This document shows positions 1 through 6,409 of a stretch of 7,618 nucleotides of DNA, piece after piece. The stretch is from Clostridiaceae bacterium. Its GTDB lineage: Bacteria; Bacillota; Clostridia; Monoglobales; Firm-18. Position 1 is the first letter of the stretch. Each line of letters starts with the position of its first letter. The position numbers and the translations under genes are program-made. The notes beneath the pieces were generated by a model. It had not been told where the DNA came from. It made no database searches and was given only the letters and a program-made list of their open reading frames with translations. The stretch covers positions 1-7,618 of the forward strand of contig JAAZFB010000386.1 in assembly GCA_012511915.1 (NCBI GenBank), in the 5' to 3' direction.

Positions 1-583
1 AAGTAGTCACAACAACGGTCATCAGCACCCGAATGACAGCCTATATCACCACTCAAATAATGATGGGATAGACCATTGCATTTTTAAGTTTGCCTGTAAA
101 CTCGAGTTCCTTTTCCGTCTTTAAAATCAATCGCTTTAGGGCTGTAGTAACTGTACCCGATTCCTTGCCTGCCCTAATTTGTTCTGTGCTTGCGTGGGGA
201 AATAGTCCTGACTTTTTCATTGCTCCGCTAAGTGCCTCACCTTTTCGCACCTCGTCAGCGGTCACGCTTGACAGGCGTTTGAGCTTTTTGCTGATACTGG
301 AATCTCGTATGGTTATCAGCGATTCGTGGAGGGACATTCCTGCTTCAAGCATAAAGGATAGCATGGTATAAAATTCAGCCGCTATTTTCTTGCTGATACG
401 GGTAGAAAGGGAAAAAGATAGTTTTCTTAAATTCATAAAATCCTTTAGATAATCAATCTCCACAATGCTTTCACCACGCCGCTTTAGTGTGTCTATTGCC
501 GATTCCAAATCGTCGGTGGTCATAATTCCCTTTGCAACTTTTCCGCTTACTGCATTTTTCACCTTGTATTCAAAATACTCCAT
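1..583 (-). pseudogene. pilC: PilC/GspF-like platform protein with in-frame TGA and TAG, cut by left edge
   Basis: This is the inner-membrane platform protein on which PilB and PilT would act. From the ATG at 583 (overlapping the pilO TGA as TGATG) the first 176 residues contain a short N-terminal region and one full GspF-type cytoplasmic domain. Family features include FYTMLSFMLEAGMSLHESL (about 70-88), VRKGEALSGAMKKSGLFP, RAGKESGTVTTALKRL and the KLKNAMVYP lead into the first membrane helix. Codon 177 (55-53) is TGA and codon 181 (43-41) is TAG. The same frame continues hydrophobically to the edge as VVI-stop-AVIRVLMTVVVTT, where family members have their first helix ending in a VVP.F-like motif. 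The two other frames are not hydrophobic there, so no frameshift explains it. A product ending at codon 177 would lack all membrane helices and the second GspF domain. A Leu/Met TTG at 586 is also in frame, but the ATG is better placed. Confidence 0.85.
41..55 (-). other. TGA and TAG four codons apart in the first PilC membrane helix
   Basis: Minus-strand codons read ATT ATT TGA GTG GTG ATA TAG GCT GTC ATT. Both stops fall in the hydrophobic segment after the conserved Tyr-Pro, at positions i and i+4 and so on the same helix face. The sequence shows the stops directly; the cause is open. Confidence 0.85.
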
Positions 584-588
584 CAAAT

Positions 589-595
589 CCCCCCC
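589..595 (-). promoter_or_regulatory. Run of seven G acting as the pilC ribosome binding site
   Basis: GGGGGGG stands five bases before the pilC ATG at 583, where a ribosome binding site is expected, and also encodes the last Gly codons of pilO. The other genes here use GGAGG or GGTGG cores. Homopolymer runs of this kind can change length, which would shift the pilO end and alter pilC initiation; that is inference. Confidence 0.4.
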
Positions 596-1197
596 GATTG
601 TGCCATAAAGCTGTTGGAGCTGTCAGGCTTTTCAAACATGAAAAAGTAAATGGTGACCGCTAACCTCATATCATTGCTTGAAACCACTTCCACAAATTCC
701 TCTTGCTGTTCTTCTGTTTCAGCCGCTTGATACCAAGGCAATTTTGTGGTGCTGTCAAAAAACCGCTTTAAATAATCATAGTCTTTATCCTGCCGAAAAG
801 AGAGGGAAGCCACGCTGTATTTCACGCCCATCTGATCAATGGCGGATAAAATGCTGTTGATACTTGCGGCACTGCCTTGAAGTTCAAAATCGAATTTGGC
901 TTTATAAATGCCGCCCTTTTCCTCTGTGCCAAAATCGTTAAACGTTAAGAGTTTTACACCGCTTGATGTGGTTTTTTTCCCAAGATACAATAAAAATTCT
1001 TCCTTTGTTAAAGTCTTGCTTTTAGTTTCCTTTATGGTGTCCACCGATTGCTCAAGCCGATTTTTCTCGGCAGAAAGTGCCTTGCTTTGCTCTAAAAGAG
1101 GTGTAATATCTGCTGTAAAACCCTCTACTTTTGACTTTGAGATTTCAAGTTCCGATATTTTTTCGCCAAGGGGTATCCAAAGCATTTGATAGCCGCC

Positions 1198-1200
1198 CTA
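1198..1200 (-). other. In-frame TAG in the pilO membrane helix
   Basis: The codons before it encode LLLAFAI and those after it GGYQMLWIPL, in one frame. The amber codon therefore stands at or near the outer end of the single membrane helix. Single-base ancestors include Tyr, Gln, Trp and Leu codons; the original residue cannot be told from this copy. Confidence 0.85.
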
Positions 1201-1256
1201 AATGGCAAAAGCTAAAAGCAAGATTAGAACAATGACTTTATCGCGCACTGTCAGTT

Positions 1257-1907
1257 TCAATCTACCACACCTCCGATTAGGTTTATTTCAAAGATACTTT
1301 CATCTTCATTATTTAATAAATGCTGTTCAATGGCTGTAATATCAGCACTTGCAATATAACTAAGCCTTGAAATTTGATAGATAAACTTTGAAATATCCTC
1401 ACTGTTTTTCCCATGCCCACGGATAATAATTTCCTCACCGCTTAAATCGCTATTGTCGCTCGGTGTCGGAGTGATCTCCGAAACATTTTCTTCTTCCGGC
1501 TGGTCCTCGGTATCGTCGGCAGGTGTTTCCGCTGTTTCTACAATCTCCATTAACCTATCCTGTGAATCAATGGAAATGATGGATACGCTATCCGGCTTAT
1601 GCAGCAGGACATCGTGCATAAACCGAGAGAGGGGAAAGCCACCGTTTTCATAGTCTTGCAAAAAGGTTTTGTGTTCATCAATGGCAATCTGCAAAAGCTC
1701 AATTCTTGCCTTTTCCTCGTTATATTCTGTGTTCGCCCTCCCGATTTTTTTAATATCATACTGTAAAAACGCCATGCTGAAATATTGTACTAAAACTGCT
1801 AAAATACAAATGCCGCAAACAAGGATTGCGGCATAGAGCAGATATTTATTGATATATTTGTTTTTTACCGAAAGCGGTAAAAGGTTTAGTTTTTTATTTC
1901 CCTGCAA
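1257..1907 (-). CDS. pilN: PilN-like pilus alignment protein
   Basis: A 216-residue bitopic membrane protein. The short cytoplasmic N-terminus carries LNLLP (7-11), the PilN motif that docks into PilM. A single membrane helix follows at about 22-48, then a coiled-coil-prone segment (50-90). A C-terminal part with the pattern of the PilN ferredoxin-like fold (about 103-122 and 158-216) would pair with PilO outside the membrane. Between the two halves of that domain (about 121-159) sits an acidic, Pro/Thr-rich, low-complexity insertion (for example DDTEDQPEEENVSEITPTPS) that looks like a disordered loop and is not usual in PilN. Sequence identity in this family is low, so the call rests on topology, LNLLP and gene order. 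Its TGA stop forms a TTGA four-base overlap with the TTG start of pilO. Confidence 0.82.
   Translation of the reverse strand: MQGNKKLNLLPLSVKNKYINKYLLYAAILVCGICILAVLVQYFSMAFLQYDIKKIGRANTEYNEEKARIELLQIAIDEHKTFLQDYENGGFPLSRFMHDVLLHKPDSVSIISIDSQDRLMEIVETAETPADDTEDQPEEENVSEITPTPSDNSDLSGEEIIIRGHGKNSEDISKFIYQISRLSYIASADITAIEQHLLNNEDESIFEINLIGGVVD
1268..1274 (-). promoter_or_regulatory. Ribosome binding site that sets the true pilO start
   Basis: GGAGGTG lies seven bases before a TTG at 1260 that overlaps the pilN stop as TTGA. The combination marks 1260 as the original pilO start, well upstream of the ATG at 1185 where the uninterrupted frame would begin. The ATG at 1185 has no comparable site (GGGCGGC stands about eight bases before it). 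Confidence 0.75.
1863..1882 (-). repeat. Perfect 8-bp inverted repeat near the start of pilN
   Basis: TTTTACCG and CGGTAAAA flank a 4-base loop (AAAG on the plus strand), about 25 to 45 bases into the pilN coding sequence. A hairpin this close to the start could slow translation. A repeat of this size in 7.6 kb of AT-rich DNA can also arise by chance, so no function is claimed. Confidence 0.3.
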
Positions 1908-1914
1908 TGTGTTT

Positions 1915-1922
1915 CCCTCCTT
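1915..1922 (-). promoter_or_regulatory. Ribosome binding site of pilN (TTG start)
   Basis: AAGGAGGG, eight bases before the TTG at 1907 and overlapping the pilM stop. The next in-frame Met codon would fall after the membrane helix (residue 46), so the TTG start is the only one consistent with PilN. Confidence 0.75.
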
Positions 1923-3006
1923 AAAGCATTGTGCTTACAGCAAGCCCTAACCCATTAAAATACAGGCTTCCCACACTTATTTCTTCAATCCAAAGCAGAA
2001 AGTCGCGGGCTTGCATATCGCCGCACATATCCAAATCAAACTTTTCAACCTCAAAGCCGAGATGTTTTAGCCGCTTGTCAAAATCATTTATCACAGAGCC
2101 GCCATAAATTATTTTTGTAATGCCAATCCCGTTGTTCTCGCAAAGCTCTATAATACGCTCAATCTCGGAGATCAGCTTACTGCTTACATGGTCAACCGCC
2201 TTGTAATAAACCGTTTTATCAAGGCTATTAAAATATTTACGGGTTTGCTCATTTTCAAGCAAACTCATTTCGCCAACAATTTTAAGTGCCTTTATAATAT
2301 CCGGTGTTCCGACCAAATCTTGCTCGGCAATTAGTTTTTCCACATAGCTTTGAAAACCAATATCAAGGTTTCTTGCATACACAGGAATACCGTCTGAAAA
2401 TGCAACCACTCTTGTGCCGCTTGCACCAAAATCAATCATAAGGCGGTTTAAGTTTTCATAATCATTATGGTACAGACTGGACAGGCAAATCATATTGTAT
2501 GTAGGAAAGGTGACCGTTGTAATTTTTAAATCATATTCTAAAAAGGCTTCCACAAGCTGTTCCATCGTGTTTTTATGCACTGCTGAAATTAAGCAATAAT
2601 GAACGGTATCGCTGTTTTCCTCTTTCTTGCCTAAATAGGCATAGTCAAGGATATGGGTTAGAGGTGTAACACGCCCTATTGCCGAGTATTCCTTTTCCAT
2701 AAGTTTTGGAATGTCGGTTTGCTTTTTGTTTTTAACCGTCACAATTTTCGACTCAACCAAATGGGCAGGTAAGGAAACAGACACCTCGCATTTCTTTTGC
2801 TCACCAATTATATTTCTGATTTCCTTTGCCATATCGGCATAGTTTATACCATCTTGAAACATGGCGGTGCTGTCTATCTTTTGTGCATTGGTGACGGTGA
2901 CCTTTTTGCCTGCATAATGCACCTCCAAAATCTTGATATACTTACTGCCGATGTCAACAATGACCTTACTTTTTTTGATAATGTTTTTCTTTATTAAAAA
3001 GTCCAA
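1921..3006 (-). CDS. pilM: PilM-like actin-fold pilus assembly protein
   Basis: A 361-residue cytoplasmic, actin-like ATP-binding protein of the PilM/FtsA superfamily. In type IVa pili it binds the cytoplasmic tail of PilN and links the membrane alignment complex to the motors. The signature phosphate-binding loop VIVDIGSKYIKILEV is at about 15-29, the second phosphate loop LMIDFGASGTRVVAFSDG near 189-206, and the adenosine-side motif KIIYGGSVI near 298-306. Length fits the family. The start is TTG, supported by a full ribosome binding site and by the family N-terminus (a short FLIKKN.. lead into the first phosphate loop). The TAA stop overlaps the ribosome binding site of pilN. Although PilM resembles FtsA, the position between pilB and pilN makes the pilus assignment firm. 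Confidence 0.9.
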   Translation of the reverse strand: MDFLIKKNIIKKSKVIVDIGSKYIKILEVHYAGKKVTVTNAQKIDSTAMFQDGINYADMAKEIRNIIGEQKKCEVSVSLPAHLVESKIVTVKNKKQTDIPKLMEKEYSAIGRVTPLTHILDYAYLGKKEENSDTVHYCLISAVHKNTMEQLVEAFLEYDLKITTVTFPTYNMICLSSLYHNDYENLNRLMIDFGASGTRVVAFSDGIPVYARNLDIGFQSYVEKLIAEQDLVGTPDIIKALKIVGEMSLLENEQTRKYFNSLDKTVYYKAVDHVSSKLISEIERIIELCENNGIGITKIIYGGSVINDFDKRLKHLGFEVEKFDLDMCGDMQARDFLLWIEEISVGSLYFNGLGLAVSTML

Positions 3007-3014
3007 GCTAAAAA

Positions 3015-3021
3015 CCTCCTA
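3015..3021 (-). promoter_or_regulatory. Ribosome binding site of pilM (TTG start), containing the pilB stop
   Basis: TAGGAGG: the first three bases are the pilB stop codon and the rest a full anti-16S match, eight bases before the TTG at 3006. No ATG or GTG alternative lies near, so this site decides the TTG start. Confidence 0.8.
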
Positions 3022-4698
3022 CAAATTTTCAAAATATACAACACGGTGAATCTCGTCAAGGGTTGTAAGACCGGACAGGGATTTGTCTATTCCGTCCTGC
3101 TGAATTTTCTTCATACCGCTACGGATTGCCGCCTGTTCAATTTCATGAGTAGTTGCATTGTTGTCCAAAAGCTCACCTATTTCCTCGTTGACAATCAAAA
3201 ACTCCTGTATAGCAATCCTGCCCTTAAAGCCTGTTTCCGCACACTCATCACAGCCACGCCCTCTATGTAAAAGCACCTCTTTGTCACCACAGCCAAGTAT
3301 TTTTCGGTAGGGGGAACTGTCCTCTAAACGGTATTCCTCCTTACAATTTTGACAAATTCGCCTTGCCAAGCGTTGGTTAATCACTGCTGTTAAAACTCGT
3401 GATACCATATATGGCTCAATTCCCATTTTAACAAGCCGCAAAATAGAGGATGCGGCGCTGTTGGTGTGCAGGGTGCTAAACACCATATGCCCTGTGTTGG
3501 CGGCATCAAAGGCAATTTCGGCGGTTTCCCTGTCCCGTATTTCGCCAACCAATGCCACCTCAATGTCCTGCCGCAAACCGCTATTTAGTGCTTTCGGAAA
3601 AGTGACGCCCATTGCAGGGTTGACCTGCACTTGCACAATTCCGTCCATATGATATTCGACTGGCTCTTCAAAAGTAATGATACAGCGATCCATTGTGTTT
3701 AAAACCGAAAGTGCGGCATAAAGTGATGTGCTTTTACCACTTCCCGTCGGTCCGGTGAGTAGTATCATGCCTTGCGGCTTTTGAATGAGTTTACAGAACC
3801 TTTTTTCGTTTTCCTCGGAAAAGCCAAGCATGGATATGTCAAATTTCAGCTTGCTTTGATCCAAAATACGAATAACCGCATTTTCTCCGTTGGTAGAGGG
3901 TATGACGGACACACGAATATCAATGGTCTTTCCGAAAATATCAAGCCTTGCATTACCGTCTTGAATGATTTTACTGTTATTCACATCAAGGTTTGACATG
4001 GTTTTAATGCGGTTTACAAGCTGATTTGCAATGTTTTTCGGTAGCTTAAACATCATCTTTAAAAGTCCGTCATCACGATAACGGACACGAAGATGGTCAG
4101 CTTGCGGCTCAAAGTGAATATCGGAGATTTTGTTTTCTATGGCTTCCCTTAATATACGGTTGACCAAATTCACGATTGTAGAAGAATCATTTTCAGAGAC
4201 ATCGTAAGTCTTGCTAGGTGTATAGGCGGATAGTTCAAGGCTGTCAAATTCCATATTTTCACTTTCCACATGAAAGGCTTTGTTAATAAGCTTTTTAAGG
4301 TTTGTTTCCGTGATAAGGGCATAAGTAAAGCCGCCTTTGTAGCTTGTAGCTTCACGAATATAGTCCTCTGCAAACAAGCTGTTTTGCGGCTTTGCTGTGA
4401 TAATATGCACCTTGCTATCCCTCGTCACAGGCATAAACCCTATATCAAGCAAGGTTTTGTATCTGCATTTTAAAGTGAGGGCATCAGCCACTATGTTTTT
4501 TATGTTAGTTGCAATTTCATGACCGTAAATATCATGGTAGAGCTTCAGCAAATTTTCTTCGGATAATATTTTTAAATCAAGCAAAGCCCTCTCATCAGAT
4601 ACATTTGTTTCTGCCCTGTATTCTTCCCCTTGCTGAAGCTGATCCTTTGTAATATACCCATTGCCTAATGCTGTTTGAAATAATATTCTTTTAGCCAT
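3019..4698 (-). CDS. pilB: PilB/GspE-type pilus assembly (extension) ATPase
   Basis: A 559-residue hexameric ATPase that would power pilin polymerisation. Numbered from the ATG at 4698, an N-terminal MshEN-like domain (about 1-140) precedes the N2 motif SDIHFE (192-197). Then come Walker A GPTGSGKST (316-324), Asp box ITFEEPVEY (341-349), Walker B VALVGEIRD (381-389, Glu 386) and His box TGHMVFSTLHTNSA. Two CxxC pairs (CQNC near 449-452, CDEC near 483-486) form the zinc tetracysteine motif that separates PilB/GspE from PilT. Length and domain order are normal. The usual QDPD before Walker B is QDIE here. The start overlaps the end of pilT by 8 bp. The TAG stop is part of the TAGGAGG ribosome binding site of pilM, so the next gene is tightly coupled. 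It should act with PilC and with the PilM-N-O complex encoded immediately downstream. Confidence 0.95.
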   Translation of the reverse strand: MAKRILFQTALGNGYITKDQLQQGEEYRAETNVSDERALLDLKILSEENLLKLYHDIYGHEIATNIKNIVADALTLKCRYKTLLDIGFMPVTRDSKVHIITAKPQNSLFAEDYIREATSYKGGFTYALITETNLKKLINKAFHVESENMEFDSLELSAYTPSKTYDVSENDSSTIVNLVNRILREAIENKISDIHFEPQADHLRVRYRDDGLLKMMFKLPKNIANQLVNRIKTMSNLDVNNSKIIQDGNARLDIFGKTIDIRVSVIPSTNGENAVIRILDQSKLKFDISMLGFSEENEKRFCKLIQKPQGMILLTGPTGSGKSTSLYAALSVLNTMDRCIITFEEPVEYHMDGIVQVQVNPAMGVTFPKALNSGLRQDIEVALVGEIRDRETAEIAFDAANTGHMVFSTLHTNSAASSILRLVKMGIEPYMVSRVLTAVINQRLARRICQNCKEEYRLEDSSPYRKILGCGDKEVLLHRGRGCDECAETGFKGRIAIQEFLIVNEEIGELLDNNATTHEIEQAAIRSGMKKIQQDGIDKSLSGLTTLDEIHRVVYFENL

Positions 4699-5785
4699 CA
4701 AAACCACCTCTCGTCTTAAAATTTGCTAAAATTGCCTTTACCATATTGTAATCATCAGGGGATAGGAGATGTTTTATGGTCTGCACCTCAAGCCTGCTGC
4801 TTTGAATATGCCATGCCACATTATCCGCAATGTGAACATTGCCGCATTTGGATTTTCCACGCAAATAGTCACGAATGGCATTTGGTTTTTGCCTTTGCAT
4901 AATCATGGAGGACACGGTATCATCTACAATTAACTGTTCAACTATGGGAATGACATTTCCATTTATACCTCTAACCAATGTTTGGTGGAGTATCCCTTTT
5001 AACACGCTCGCCAACTGCTGACGAATTTGCTCTTGCTGACCGGAGGGGAACACATCAATAATTCTGTCAATGGTTTCGGTAATGCTCTTAGCGTGTAGCG
5101 TACCGTAAACCATATGCCCTGTTTCTGCCAAAGTAATGGCATTTTGTATGGTGGGCAAATCACGCATTTCACCGATTAAAATAATGTTGGGGTTTTGGCG
5201 AAGTGCGGCAATCGTGGCGGCTTCAAAGCTTTCTGCATGAACGCCCACCTCAATTTGTTCAATGCGGCTCAGATCAGATTTATGAATATATTCAATGGGT
5301 TCCTCAATGGTTAAAAAATTTTCACAGCGGCTATGGTTTATGGCATCAATCATAGAAGCTAATGTTGTTGTCTTGCCGCTTCCTCTTTTACCCGCCACTA
5401 AAATCAAACCGTTATGGGGAGTGATAAACTCTGTGACGTTATCCGGCATCAGCAGTTTTTCAAGAGGCATGATTTTATCACTTAAAAGTCTGAGTGCAAC
5501 ATTCATTCCGCTCAGGCTGTAATAAATGTTTGCACGAAACCTCCTGTTCATAAATTGAAAGGCACAGTCAATGGGGCAGGTGTTTTCTCTGTTTTTAAAT
5601 TTATGGTACTGGCAAAGCATATCCGGCATAAAACTTTCCACAAATTTGTCTATGTCATTTACTGTTGCAATATATTCATGCTGTTTAAATTCACCGTTTT
5701 GTCTGAGCCATGCGGGTTTATTTTGTGTAATATGAATGTCTGATGCATTGCCCTTCGCCGCATATTTTAGAATGTTTCCCGGCAT
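4691..5785 (-). CDS. pilT: PilT-type pilus retraction ATPase
   Basis: A 364-residue GspE/PilT-family hexameric ATPase, of usual PilT length, expected to drive pilus retraction at the cytoplasmic face of the membrane. The order is typical: N-terminal ASDIHIT (14-20), Walker A GKRGSGKT (132-139), Asp box TIEEPIEY (159-166), Walker B IILIGEMRD (201-209, catalytic E206) and His box TGHMVYGTLH (222-231). The C-terminal NAIRDYLRG (302-310) matches the AIRxLIRE motif that marks retraction ATPases rather than PilB. No tetracysteine zinc motif is present, again unlike PilB. Walker A departs from the common GPTGSGKS in having Lys-Arg after the first Gly, but all key residues are kept. The ATG at 5785 has a strong ribosome binding site 12 bp after pcfB. 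The TAA stop runs 8 bp into pilB, so the two motor genes are translationally coupled, with retraction first. Confidence 0.92.
   Translation of the reverse strand: MPGNILKYAAKGNASDIHITQNKPAWLRQNGEFKQHEYIATVNDIDKFVESFMPDMLCQYHKFKNRENTCPIDCAFQFMNRRFRANIYYSLSGMNVALRLLSDKIMPLEKLLMPDNVTEFITPHNGLILVAGKRGSGKTTTLASMIDAINHSRCENFLTIEEPIEYIHKSDLSRIEQIEVGVHAESFEAATIAALRQNPNIILIGEMRDLPTIQNAITLAETGHMVYGTLHAKSITETIDRIIDVFPSGQQEQIRQQLASVLKGILHQTLVRGINGNVIPIVEQLIVDDTVSSMIMQRQKPNAIRDYLRGKSKCGNVHIADNVAWHIQSSRLEVQTIKHLLSPDDYNMVKAILANFKTRGGFDG
4704..4711 (-). promoter_or_regulatory. Ribosome binding site choosing the pilB ATG start
   Basis: AGAGGTGG ends five bases before the ATG at 4698. A GTG codon at 4707 is in frame but lies inside this site, so it cannot use it. 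The start is therefore placed at 4698, giving a protein three residues shorter than the longest open frame. Confidence 0.7.
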
Positions 5786-5790
5786 AAATA

Positions 5791-5798
5791 TCCTCCTT
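5791..5798 (-). promoter_or_regulatory. Ribosome binding site of pilT-like gene
   Basis: AAGGAGGA, five bases before the ATG at 5785. Its first two A are the last two bases of the pcfB TAA stop. This ties the conjugation gene and the first pilus gene into one translated transcript and argues against a recent, random junction between the two modules. Confidence 0.75.
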
Positions 5799-6409
5799 TA
5801 TCGTGATTTTTCCTTAACGGGAACTGATCTCGATTTTTGAATGGATTGTTTTTTAATATTGCCAAGTGCTGCTTTTACAGAGGGCTTTTTATCCGTAGTC
5901 CTCTCGGTTTCTTGCATTTTTTTGGAGCCAGTCCCGTGCGCTCTTGATTTGCTCTTTTGTGGAGCATCTTTCTTCGCCACACGGGTTAGGGCGTTTTTTG
6001 ATTGTTCCTCCCGTTCCTCGGCAATTTCATCGTTGGCTGGAATGGGGCAACCCATCTTTTCCATAATATAATTCAGCCTGCCAACATCCTCATGTTTGGC
6101 AATAATATCAACTAAATTACTGTCCCCCGTTTTATCTGCAATAGCTGTGTACAGCACACCGTATTTTTTTGCTTCACCGTTAAACTTTGATAAATCATTT
6201 TTGTCAATCTGCAAAATACAAAGCTGTTTATTCTCTTTAATTAACTTTTGAATATTGGTTTTACCCTGTGTTTTTTGATTATCCTGCATAATGGCAATGA
6301 GCAGAGCCGCTAAGTTTTTCGCCCCAAGCCCTGCTAATTTAACCGCCGATTCGGTAATCTGAATACTTTCCTTAACCATTAAGTCTGCTACTTCACCGCT
6401 TGTGTTCAT
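5798..6409 (-). CDS. pcfB: PcfB-like conjugation protein (DUF3801)
   Basis: A 203-residue protein that resembles the PcfB/DUF3801 family found in Gram-positive conjugative elements. The family is named for pCF10 PcfB, which works with the relaxase and the VirD4-type coupling ATPase PcfC at the cytoplasmic face of the transfer channel. The family region spans about residues 5-120: an N-terminal helix (GEVADLMVKESIQITESAVK), a hydrophobic AALLIAIMQD stretch, and the core with KLIKENKQL, LQIDKNDLSKF.EAKKYGVLY and VDIIAKHEDVGRLNYIMEKMG. The tail (about 130-203) is Lys/Arg/Ser-rich and low in complexity, with the KPSVKAALGNIK element common at the end of this family; it may bind nucleic acid. The ATG at 6409 has a strong ribosome binding site and overlaps the relaxase by 17 bp. 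The TAA stop shares two bases with the ribosome binding site of the pilT-like gene. No VirD4 gene follows, which is unusual. Confidence 0.8.
   Translation of the reverse strand: MNTSGEVADLMVKESIQITESAVKLAGLGAKNLAALLIAIMQDNQKTQGKTNIQKLIKENKQLCILQIDKNDLSKFNGEAKKYGVLYTAIADKTGDSNLVDIIAKHEDVGRLNYIMEKMGCPIPANDEIAEEREEQSKNALTRVAKKDAPQKSKSRAHGTGSKKMQETERTTDKKPSVKAALGNIKKQSIQKSRSVPVKEKSR

Larger units (their letters stand above)
583..1260 (-). pseudogene. pilO: PilO-like alignment protein interrupted by an in-frame TAG
   Basis: PilO is the partner of PilN in the membrane alignment complex. Reading from the TTG at 1260 gives the expected N-terminus, KLTVRDKV, then a membrane helix VIVLILLLAFAI. Codon 21 (1200-1198) is TAG, after which the same frame runs on as GGYQMLWIPL, a predicted coiled coil (about 35-75) and the C-terminal domain to the TGA at 583-585, 225 codons in all. 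The frame is unchanged on both sides, so this is a nonsense substitution, not a frameshift. A product restarted at the ATG at 1185 (200 residues) would lack the membrane helix and could not be placed like normal PilO. Full function would need readthrough or suppression. Identification rests on position between pilN and pilC, length, topology and the QMLWIPL.KISELE type N-terminal coil; sequence similarity in the family is weak. Calling it a pseudogene is a judgement, since expression is unknown. Confidence 0.8.

Noticed and set aside
1..60. A frameshift or sequencing indel as the cause of the pilC break
   Set aside because: Translation of the other two frames gives non-hydrophobic sequence, whereas the original frame keeps the helix pattern on both sides of the TGA and TAG.
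53..586. A short, complete 177-residue soluble protein as a separate gene
   Set aside because: The sequence is the first GspF domain of a PilC protein leading straight into a conserved Tyr-Pro and a membrane helix that continues in frame past the stop. It is a truncated PilC, not an independent gene.
4691..5785. The first ATPase as a VirB11-type conjugation ATPase
   Set aside because: The AIRDYLRG motif, GEMRD Walker B and adjacency to PilB-PilM-PilN place it with PilT retraction ATPases.
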